From assembly GCA_032718475.1 (NCBI GenBank), contig JAUCBJ010007832.1, forward strand, positions 1-64,000: a stretch of 64,000 nucleotides of DNA. Reading direction: 5' to 3'. The translations under genes were made by a program, and so were the position numbers. The notes beneath the pieces were generated by a model, which did not search any database, had not been told where the DNA came from, and saw nothing but the letters and a program-made list of their open reading frames with translations. Positions 11,101 through 23,082 of the stretch are shown here, one piece after another (within the stretch, counting starts at the first letter, position 1; the number at the start of each line of letters is the position of its first letter). The DNA is from Nemertoderma westbladi (lineage: Eukaryota; Xenacoelomorpha; Nemertodermatida; Nemertodermatidae).

Positions 11101-14100
11101 CGGTACTTACAGTATAGGTACAGCAGTATTATTCGATTTTGATAATTATATACCGGTAGGCCTTAATAATTAATCAGGGACTGCAGCCCTGGTTTTTTAT
11201 TGAGATTTTACTTATTTCTGTCAAGTTTTATTTGTTTGTAGGCCAGTATTGAGCAGAAGGCGTGTAAGCCTGCTCAGATTGTACAGATAATTTGTAGGCT
11301 TGACTGTTGTCTTACTGTGTTAAGTCTGAACGGATTGCAGTGTGTGTAGAGCATCTGTCCGATAAAGTGCTAGTTAGGAAAGTAGGGGCTTCAAGTGCTG
11401 TGAGGTAAACCCCCGTGAAAGAATAAGTCGTAGTACTGGGTTAGAACGCATACTAACTAATCATTTCGGAGTCTGCATATACTGTAGTTTATTTAGGCTT
11501 GATAGTAGTCTGCCAGCGTTTGGTCTGTACTTTGTTTGTGTAGTCTGTACGGGTAGCGTATAATTTTATTTAGATAATTTGTAGGCTGGATAGTTGTCTG
11601 ACTGTTGTTGGGTTTGAGGAAATTTCAGTGTGTGTAGAGCATCTGTCCGATAAAGTGCTAGTTGGGAACGTAGGGGCTTCAAGTGCTGTGAGGTAAACCC
11701 CCTGTGAAAGAATAAGTCGTACTACTAGGTTAGAACGCATACTAACTAACCATTTCGGAGTCTGCACATACCGTAGTTTGTTTAGGCCTGATAGTAGTCT
11801 GTCAGTATTTAGTCGGCATTTGTTTGAGTAATTTGTACGCGTAGCGTAATATTTATTATTCAGAGTGTATGCGATTATTCGCAACATTCATTCCCCAAGT
11901 TTATTCCTACAGTAATTGTGTTTGTTATACATACCGTTATAGTTAAACTAACCCCGGTACTACATCAGGGCTGCTCGGCGTAGGTAAAGACTGGAGATTT
12001 TGTGCTTTGGTCACTCCGGCAGATACCGTGGTTCTTTTAGCTGTTCAAGTATTTTTAACTACTGATTATTTGTTGTACAAGTACTTGTACCTAATTTAGG
12101 GTTTAGTGTACAGTGCTTTCCGAAAGCAATTAGTGTGTAGGCAGTATATTTGTGTTGTAAAGTGGTTAATAGGCACGTTGGTTCTGGTAGACCGCGGTAA
12201 TTAATCTCTAGGTAGGAACACTCCGTGATACATAACGTAGTACCTATAGCGATACGGTTATAGGTTGTCAGGCGGTGGTATTTTCCTATCTGGACAACGC
12301 AGTATATTTACTACTACTTATTATTTTCAAATACCGTAGTAACCTGTCCGTTGTAATAACCAGATATTCTAACCCTTTGTTAGGCTGGTTAGTAGACTTC
12401 TTGTAAAATTACCCCAAAAATTCGTATTTGTGTATTTGTAATTAAATTTTTGTGTTTATTTAGAGATTGTAATCTCAACCCGAATTGTACGTAATTTGTA
12501 GTATTAAGTAACTTAGGTAAATTAGAATTATTTGTTTTAGTGTCTAACAAGTAGCACTCCACTGAGAGCGTACAGGTTATGTGTAGTGACTCCCCCAGAA
12601 ATAATAACATTTATTTCAAATATTGACAAAACCCATTAAACGGGTATATATATATTATAAATCAACTCAAACGATTTATAAATAGTAGGCCTGCCATACA
12701 ACAATTAGGTCTCAATCACAGTTGGACTACTGCTTAAATAACGGTAATAAAGTAAGTTAAAGTAACCAAGTAACCCTTAAAATTCAGAAATTCAATTATT
12801 CTAAAATAATTGGTATACCGGTATTTACAATAGGCTTATTATATTTATTTCTATAAATTTTAGGCTGAAATCATACCGGTATTCTGTAATTAATTCTAGT
12901 CTGTAATTATACTTATATATATACATTATAAGTGTAAGCTGTATACCGGTATTCACGATAGGCCTATTATATATATATAAATTTAGGCTGAAATCATACC
13001 GGTATTCTGTAATTAATTCTAGTTACTAATAATACTTATATATACTATAAGCATACCGGTATTCTAATATTATATATATATCACGCTACACTGAGTAGCA
13101 GTATCGGTAATTAATTACTAGGCTAGCAGTTAATGCTGAATTACTAGACTTGCTTAGACTGTAATATAGCAGTAGGCATTCAACTGTACAATCAAACATG
13201 TCTGACACAAAACAAACATTGTCAGATAGCCTCTTAGAAAGTGCTAGAATGAGTGTTAGACAGGGTCTTAAAAAGATCTGGGACTCAGCTAAGAGTATAG
13301 AGCGTCTGAGACCAAAGTCCAAGTCCCCTCCTACTGTAAGCAAGGTCATCCCTACAGTAGTAATATCAGAACCTAGGCTGGTCCAACATCGTAGGTCTAT
13401 CATAGGCACTCGAGCTCAGGTCAAGCGGGACCAAGAAGCAGCGGAACAGCAACAACCCACGAGCCAAGAATTTATTCCTCAGCGGCCCGACAGCTCCAGT
13501 AGTGAGGATACTGTAGAGCTGACACCCGAGCGCGGAGCAAAGATGACGGATGCGGTTTATTCGGATCCCCTTCTCATCCTTCCTGCAGCCGTACTCACTA
13601 GGATATTGATCGCGGTGGAAGAACACCAGATCGATTGGGCGAGAAGTCAGCGATCAACTAAAGATAGTTATGCGGGATACACATGGGAAGAACTGAAGTC
13701 TATTGTCGAGTCGCAATGGAACTTCCCCGGACCCGGACTCCCGTTTGATTTATCAGAAGCTGCCTGGGAAGATATACACAGGATGGGAGTAACCAAGGAA
13801 ACCGTCGATCCAGCTGTGTGGAAGAGGTCCGCAGCCGGATACGTACAGGGATTCTTCAGCTCCATGGAGCGATTAGAAAAACAACTGTTTCAACAACCCC
13901 AAGGACCTCAAGAGCAGGGACAGCTGCTTTATCAAGTTAGAGAAAGAATTTTACGAATCAGGCTAATCTTATTGGCCTTTGAGGAGGCTTCTAAAAGAAG
14001 ACAAGACACGTCGTTGCAAGTTGCCGTAAAGACTTGGTTTCAACAGGTGAGCCTCCAGGTGCAAGGAACGACTCAGTGGAAAGCCCAACTGGATGAGCGC

Positions 14101-17100
14101 TCAACCCATGGAGAATCAACAGACGCTACTTTTTCCCAAGTGGAAAGTGAAGCGATGGCAGAGAAGCCGCATAAGAGGGATGCCATTGACATCTATCTGT
14201 CGGACTATCAACGTTTTGTAGGAGATGAAGAGTTGAGGAGAAGACTAGAGGGGCTTAGCCCTAATAGTGAAGGAGCCCAGCGTGTGTTGGACGCAATCGA
14301 TGTGGATAGGTTAGCTGCGAACCAAGCTAAATTCAATGAAAGCATCCGCATCGCTAAGGTTCAAGAAGAACAAGTAAAGAAAAAACGTATAGAAGATAGA
14401 AAGACAGCAGCAGCGGCAGGGGCAGCGGCAGAAGCGGAAAGAAAAATAGCAGTGGCAGAAGCAGAACGGAGGGCATCTGAAGAGACAACCCAACTAGAGT
14501 TGGAAAATCTTCAAGAGAAGCAAGACAACTTCAGTAAACAGTTAACAGCTAGTAATATGCAGATGATGAATCGATCTACTCCCAAAAGACAGGGATATAC
14601 ATCATCTGAGGAAGGCGATACCACCGATACTGAAGGCAAAGGAAATAGATCTCGTCTAAGCAGACGTAAAAGAACATCCCACCGTCAGAAATTGCCTGAT
14701 TTGCCTCCAGCTGTTAGAAGGCAACTAAATAACACCAACTTAGGTAGTACAGAACCCACAGACCAAATAATTACAATAGAAAGACTCCCTACTATAGTAG
14801 ATGAGCCTGAAATAATTAGGCCTGTTCTTGAAATCACCCCTTCGGTGATAGAGACACCTGTGCTCCCTGAACCTACCTCTAAATTCCCTCTGCACAGCAC
14901 CAAGCTACCTGTGCCCAGCAGAACAGCCCATGAGACAGTTCATGTCCTGGACTCCGAGCGAAATATTCATGATTTGTCGCCCGTTGTCCCTCGTCCGCCC
15001 GCTACAACGTTGGCGACTCCCGCTTCGGCGGTCGAATGGGTGGATGAGAGACGACGGGGGATGGATCTCCTGCTCGGGCAAATGCAGGAGACCGTTCAGC
15101 AATTCAAGGGCACAGTGAGGGAAAGTAGGTTAGAGTTGCAAGAAGTGCAGCAAAGTATCGCATTAGAACGCGATAAATTAGTAAATACACAAAAGGGTAT
15201 ACCACCACCCTCGGTAACGATGTGTCAACCTGTTAGGTCTGAAGTATCTCATGCGCAAGGTGTGGAGCCTACACGCATCTATACTGCTAGCGAAGTAGAA
15301 ACTCCTATAGTGAACCCTATTAAGGGTGATTATAGACCTGTTGATAATGATATTCCCTATAGACCTGATCATAATCCGAGAAATTTATATACCGATAACT
15401 CGATATTAAATAACACGATGGCCCAAGAAAGTTTTACGCGTCAAATGGCTAGAACCGAAGCCCGGCAAGCGGTAAAGGTGGGAGAGATAGTCAAGTTCAA
15501 TGGAGATGAGATGAAATGGTTACCTTTTAATGAATATTATAAAGATAACATACAGAACTCTGTACTATCTAATGGAGAGAAACTTAGATTCCTCATCGAG
15601 TGCTTGGAAGGATCTCCCAAGTTAATGGCGTTAAAGTTTATTGGACATCCAGACGGATTAAGACAAGTTTGGGATACACTAAACATCAGGTATGGTAATA
15701 GGAATAACATAGCTAGGTATTTGTATGCAAAATTAATGGTGCCCCGAAAGTTTCTTAGCAGTGGGATTATAGAGTTTTCCGATGAGATTCAGGAGATCTG
15801 TAGACAATTAGATTGGCTAGGTAAGTCTCATGAATACCAGAATTCTATGGTTGTAGGAGCCTTAGCATCTACTTTGCCCAAGGGTGGAGTAGGTACACGC
15901 TGGGACAAGAAAGTGTTATATATGATGGAACAACAACGACGAGACCCTACCATGGCTGATCTCATGTCATTCTTAGATGGGGAAGTGAAATTACAGCTCC
16001 TAAGGCAGTCCAGAGAGAAGACACCGGAAAACAAGGTAAGTGAGAAACCAGTTTCTAGGAGAAGGGTAATACCAGTTTGTTATACAGACGACGGCGAAAG
16101 CCAGGCTTCTCAAGAGGAAGACAGCGGAAAAGACACTGAAAGATCTTACTATGACAATAAAATCCTAAAGGACGTAAGTAAATTCAAGTCTCGAACCAAT
16201 GACAGGAGAGAACAGGTAAGAAAAACTCCTCCTACGTCTCCTAAGAGAATTCATGTAAGAAATCCCGAGGAAAGAACGAACGTGCACCACACAGCACATG
16301 TTAAAGTAAGTAACGTCAAGCCCAAATGTGTGCTGTGCGACGGGCCCCACCGTTTAAATGCGTGTGATGAATTCCTGAGGAAATCACTAAAGGATAGACG
16401 TGAAGTCATGTGGGATAAGCGGTTGTGTTATAATTGCCTCAGACGAGGACACCAACGGCGAACCTGTTACTCCGACGCAAGGTGTGCAAAGTGCGGTGCG
16501 AAACATCATATCTTGTTGCACACTGAATTCGAGCGAAATAGTCCGAGTCAGGTGAGTGATTCCGAACTACATGTCCAATTCAGTGATGTGAACGACACTG
16601 ATCAATCTGAGATGGAAGGATTCTATACGGACGAGTTCTCCGACGAAAACGAATCCTGTTACATGATAAATACCGCAGTGTATCGAGCACTCACTTATGA
16701 AAAAGATACAGAAAGTGACCTCACTCTAACTACTTCTGATCGACAACCATCTTGGAAAGCGCCAACTTCCAATGTAGGGATTAGAGAATTTCCTGTGGTA
16801 CGGATAAGGGTCCACGGACCAAAAAGGAGTTATGTAGTGAACGCCCTCCTTGACTCCGGTAGTACAGGAACATTCATCGACAAAGAGCTAGCCGAAGACA
16901 TATTTGCTGGACAACCCAAGTTCCGAACTAAGCTAAACATGTCAGGAATTATGCAGGTTTGGAAATCTACAGTAACAGCGGATTATTATGTAGGTGTGTT
17001 GTCCACCCCCCAGGACGAACTAGGAGAACATAGCATAAGGTCAGTGAAAATGGTGGCAATAAAGAACTTCGCTACCACCCAAGTGGAACCTTATAACTGG

Positions 17101-20100
17101 GATGAGGACGATTTCACCCAGCAGTTTGAAATACCTAGATTCAACACCGATTACCCTGGAGTCCAAATACTCATCGGTCAAAATGCGCATGAAGCGCTCG
17201 AGACATTGGAGAAACGGCCTGCTCAACCGCAACCTCTACAAGTTTATGCGGGAAGAACTTGAGTAGGTTGGTACTTTACTGGCCCTTCTCGTAGAACTCT
17301 TATGGAAAGATTACCAAAAGAACAGGTATATCAATTAAGTGAACGGGAAGTGGAGAGCAGTGAAGTTGATGACCCAACTGAGGGAACACCATACTCCTCA
17401 GGTAATGACGATATCAACTCCAATGTAGATCAATGGAGACATTGCCCCGAGACGATCAATCTAGCCGACATCGCTTCCAGAGGAGCAACTCCTCAAGAAC
17501 TTACAGATACTCCAGACCGGTTAGGTGGACCCGACTTCCTAAGTAAAGAAGATGAATGGCCTCCTCATCTTACCCCGGTGAAGATTAGACAGGCCAAGGG
17601 AGCGGAGAAAGTAACACAACCACTCAATCGCCCAGCTGGTCGTTTATGTTTACCGGAAAGAGACCGAAAACTGTCCGGAAACTATGGAAGGCAAGATACT
17701 CTTCCCACGACCACCTCCCTAATCCAACAAATATCTAGGGACTCCATAACGAACAACATACGGAGTGGGTGTGTGACTATATTATTTTATATTTATTTTT
17801 ATTATTTTATATTATGTATGTATTATTATGTAATTTTATTATAATCGTTTTATTTAATTTTATTTAGTAGAATGTTATTTTAGCGATTATTTAGTAGGTT
17901 GGTGCAATATATATTCGTGTTTATTATTTAATTACTTACATATTATATATTTAGTGCGACGGCGAGAAATAATTCTTTTTCTCTTTCCTTACTGCCCGTA
18001 TTACATTACGAATACGTAACTACAGTAAGATGAAATGTCCGTACTTATTAAAGTACAATAAAGCCACTACTATATTCAAGTATTATTGGTAGGCAGAGTA
18101 TTAGGAATGCAAAGTTCAGATCCTCGTGTCTCGGCTAAACCAAGCTCTGGGTAGACCTTGGAAACGACTTGCCTCTTCACACTGACATTGCTTCGTGCGA
18201 TATTGCTCTCATACCGTATATTAAATAATACATATAGTAGCGTGATGTCCCTTTTAACAGTAGCGTAAAACGCAAAAATAAATCTGTTAAACCCTTTGAC
18301 CATCTGCAATTCTAGTCGATTAAGATATCGCGGCACCCACCGATATACTTGAAAGACAAAATTCTAGAATCAGTGGTTAACATCCCCAGACGAGTTCTGG
18401 AATAAACTGGTGCCCATCCTAAATATTAATTATTAATATTTACAAAATCTGTCAAATATCAGATCCTTTAAAATTCTAGTCGATTAAGATATCGTAGCAC
18501 TTACCGATACTCTTAAAAGGACAAAATTCCTAGAATCAAGGATCCAAGTCCCCAGACACGTTCTGGAATAAAATTGTGTCTATTTAACATTAAATAATAA
18601 AATTTACGGGAATAAATTTAAATTCATATATTTCAATGAATTTAATAAATTGTCATTTTGTACAATTTATAACATTCCCAAAATTCCATTAATTAATAGA
18701 TCATGGGAGCGGAGATTCACTCTATTAAGTGTATCAGTGTGCGAGAACCTCCAATATATAGTCAATAGCCGATAAAATTCATAAAATCATATATAGAGAG
18801 GATATTGACAATTAAAGAATTACTATTAAATAGCATCCCAGATCTGTATGCATGAGAATTACCCTAATTCTACCGCTAGCTTTCCATAATGTCACCATGG
18901 CAACAACCACGCTAGAATTAGAAGTGAGTTAAAAGAACAATAAAGGGCTTGCGCATTGAATAGCATACGGAATAAATAGCACACCGCTAGTATCCAAGGA
19001 TACATAATAACAACGTGACATTCTGGAAGGCACTTGACTAACGGACAAATGACCCGAATGTGTGATAGAATGTGTACCATTTGTGACAGTTACGTGGGAT
19101 TTGTGCGTTTGTAGGTGAATGTTACTACTAAGGTGTGTTTACAGTAGCGAGTCGCAATTGTGAAAGTAGCCCTAACTCTCCAGTAAGAACCTGAAGTATA
19201 TCTAAGCCTTTGGGACAGACGGTGGAGTGACTTGTGCTGGTTGTTGTAGTCGTTGTGCAGCTACGACGTTGGCGATAGGCACATCGACGAAAGTACACCA
19301 GCGCTGAGGATCTCGCACTGTCCGGGGGCAGAGAGGGGTAGGCAGCGACGCCCGCTAGCCTAAATATAAACTCATTATAATATTGATAAACTCATATAGC
19401 AGATATGACTAAGTTGATAGAAGATGATCTTGGTATCAGGGAGCGATATACTCTACCTTTACAAGCGTTTGTTGATAGCTTGATACGCGGCGACGCTGGT
19501 CCAACTACTACGGAGGACGATGGTCGTTATATCTAACCGCCAATGTCCCGGAAGCAACTTGCGCGTGGGTTGGACTGTAGAAAATTCACCGCTCGCTATA
19601 CGCATTGTAATGGTACGTATATGGACTTCTTAACTGCTGGTCATCCTATCGACCTACACAATACGAACGATATAGACACCAAAAGGGAAACGGTTTTATT
19701 TAAATATCATACCCAGCGGAAGCGGAACGATAAACTGAGACTCGAACACGAAAATTCTATTCTAAACCGACTCGAAAGTGCAGATGTTGAAGAGCCGGAT
19801 AAACGCAGCGACTTCACCAAATACCTGGAACTCTTGAGAGAAACCTATCTCGATATTACCAGTCAACAGAATCTAGAAACTCGATATCCTCAAGGTATAC
19901 ATCATGACCGCATGGTAGAACTCAAACGGCTCTATTCCACTATGATGTATCTTACCGCCGATCGACCGCTACCTGTTGTACCGGATAGCTTCGAACAGAT
20001 GGGGGAATATTGTAAGCTGGAGAAAGATCACTCGCGTTTCCCCTACAAGACGTGCGTTTTTGGTATTATTGAGATGAATGTCCAAGACCCAACCAACAAA

Positions 20101-23047
20101 CGGAAAGACATAAACATCCGCGGAGACGTTGCTTTAAACACGGTTTTACTCGCTATATTTACGGGAGTTTCGAGCGAAACTTGTTCGATGTATCACCTGC
20201 GCTCGTTCGACTCAGACGATCCTTAAATAAACCAATGATCAGAGTTTCGGAATGCTCGATTGGAACTCCTCATTCCCTGGTGGGACTTCAGACTCTTGAT
20301 CCTATTGGTGTGACGGATCCTCCCGAGCTGTGCTCGCTGCTCGAAGATCTGGTGTTGCCTGAGCAGTTAGTCGGTGGCACCCCGGTTGTGGGCTTCCTGG
20401 ATATTAGCCCATTCTGCCTGGCCGGATTGGGACGCGGACATTTGATGTCGCCGTTTAGCCCTTGCCATCGTCCCGGCTTAACACGATATAACCTGTCACC
20501 AAAGTGGCGGAGAACGTTGTACCAAACGAGTTAAACGCTATTCTACAAAGATCAGAAAGGAAACCTGCGTTTGTTCAGATAAACGTAAGTTGTAACAGCA
20601 AGAACTTAGACAAGGGTTGTCTAAGTTCGATATCTTCTTAGAGATTCTGGATTTCACAATCGAACTGAGATAAAGACAATTCGTTTATCGCATGGATAAA
20701 CGAATTGTCTTTATCTCAGTTCGATTGTGAAATCCAGAATCTCTAAGAAGATATCGAACTTAGACAACCCCATTCTCTGCGAGAGTTTTTGGATGAACGT
20801 ATCCAGCTACGAGCGGAGGAAAATCAGCTCGAGGAGAAGCATATCGAAACGGCGGATACCCCGACCATAATCCTACACCTTCTGATGCAATCATATTGCA
20901 CCCTTCATCCAGGATTGATAGCCCTCCTAGTAAAGTGGCTCGCTCCAAAGAGAAAAGGACTCTTGCTAGCCTCAAAAAACTGCGTAAACGCCGTCTGCGT
21001 AAGAAAGACTAACTGTTTAGAGTATCTTTATATTTTAGAAACTGTGATTTGTTATATTTTATAGACTTAAATCCCATTTTCTGGGAGCGGTGTAAAAGCT
21101 TTTGCGTAATTAGCCGGTTATTTTCCCCGTAAAGTACTCTGTAGTTGGTTTACCAGGCATAAAAGGGCCGTGTCCTTACTGTACTGGTGTTTTAGAGGAC
21201 ATAAAAGTCATTTCTTCTGTATGTGTACTTTAGAGGACATAATCCGCAATTTCGTGACGCAATAAGCTGGATCCTCTTGAAAACAGTGTCGCTACCATGA
21301 CGACGGCTAACAGCTGATATTGCCACGTCGAACATTTCTTTGTTCTTTGTTCTCTCTTTGTTCGGTCGACCAATCAGAGCGTTTTTTGACTCTGTGTTGG
21401 AGGTTGGATACAGAAACTCAGTAATTCAGTGTATATGTTTTTGCCCAGAGCCTAAGAACACCGGCTTTTGGCACCTCCGTGTTTCAGTCTTTAGCTTAAC
21501 ATTAGTAGGCTTAATTATAGAACGTATATCTGTTATCTAAACATATCATGCATATCTTACTTAACATTACTGCTTTTGCTGTCGGTTATTCATTATATTT
21601 GTTGATGGAAGATTATATTTGGAATACTGATCAATAGTCAGACACCCCAATCTTCTTGATATACTAAAGGTTAGAGAGACCGGTTACATATAAACGATTG
21701 CGACTTATGTTAAGTGGTGTGAAGTGAATCTAATGCTATTTTATAGGCCCTACATGTATTGTCTGTTATTCTCTTTGTATGTGACTAAAATTAGTGAAGG
21801 TCGGCAGATTGGTGTGCAGCATTGTGCAGCATTGTGTATGATTGTGACTGATAACAAAGCATCTCCTAAAGAATGCGCCATATACGTGAATCTATAGCCA
21901 TCTCATTGCGTCTGGTTTAAGTCATAACTCTGTTTACATATTTAGAGCGCCACGTCCTAAAGGAACTGTTAATATTTCCCGAAAGTGAATAATATTTGTC
22001 AGAGATTATATATTGCGATCAGTCGAATAATACAGTAGGCTTACACCATCAATCATTAAGCTTCCGAATTCAGTCTCCCGGGTATATCCAGCGGGTGAAT
22101 GATTGCGCATAGACTGGCTTCGGCTAATGTAGTGTATCAAATACTCGTCATAGGCTAAAGACTATCTATCATCTAAAAGACATCCTAATTTGGCAGGTTA
22201 AACTGTCAAAGGTCTTAAAAGCGCAAACAACAGTGTTCTTGATCCTCGTGGCTTTATTTTCACTGACTCACTAACGTTCGTTCGTGTAACAAAGCCAATC
22301 GGATCATCACACTGTAAAGAGCTACTTTACACACAAGTATGTAATTAGTTATTACAGCACAAGCTAAAGGGTTAAGGACCCGTAAATAACTTTGAGTTGA
22401 GATGCTGTCAATATATCAAGGTGCTGTAAGTTAAGATGCTGTCGGAGGTTTGGTGGTTTGGCGAATTATTGGAAATACTGTAGTGGTTCCCTATTCCCCA
22501 CGCGCGTCCCTCGTGTAATAGTATTTGATGCGTAACATATTGTTGCGTACATACTGCTAGCTTGCTGAATTAGGGAAGTACATGTTATCATAATAAATAT
22601 GGCCATTTTTTTTTGTGTAGTATCTGCAACCATATTAGTAAATGTCATAACGAATATGTAATTATTTGGGCTTCAAATAGTCATTCATTCAGATGATTAA
22701 TTTGGCGTTGTTATGGTAATACTATTTATTATAGTTTCGCTATTAATAATTAATAAATTAAGTTTTCTTGCCAGGGAATTCTTCGTTTTGGTTTGTTTTA
22801 ATTCTGTGGGTACAGCTCAATTATAATGTTAACATACACGTTCGTGGGGCGTCGCGCAGCACGCGAATGGCAAAAAAATCAATGTGATCTGGAGTGAAAA
22901 GTTCGAGAGGTATTTGCCCGTAACTTTAAAATATATTGGAACTTTTTCTCTAGTATGCCCATACAAAATTCGGTTGAAAATTGTTAAAATCTTAAAAAGG
23001 TATTTACGAATGAATTTTTCATTACAGACGGACAGACGGACAGACGG

Positions 23048-23082
<35 letters not shown>

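Larger units (their letters stand above)
9866..22229 (+). mobile_element. BEL/Pao-type LTR retrotransposon A (non-autonomous), 12,364 bp
   Basis: Two 1139-bp LTRs (TGT...ACA) flank a 10.1-kb interior, with a 5-bp target duplication ACAGT. The interior holds a long untranslated leader, gag-protease, a short remnant of the Pol RNase H end, about 1.5 kb of non-coding DNA and a damaged extra ORF. No reverse transcriptase or integrase is encoded. I found five substitutions between the LTRs, so the insertion is recent. It lies in sense opposite to the host HDC-like gene, in intron 3, which it expands to 15.8 kb. Confidence 0.92.

Noticed and set aside
19405-20226. Envelope gene for BEL A/B (endogenous retrovirus interpretation)
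   Set aside because: Neither the A nor the B 3' ORF shows a signal peptide, furin-like site with fusion peptide, or transmembrane segment; the B version is Cys/His-rich and basic.
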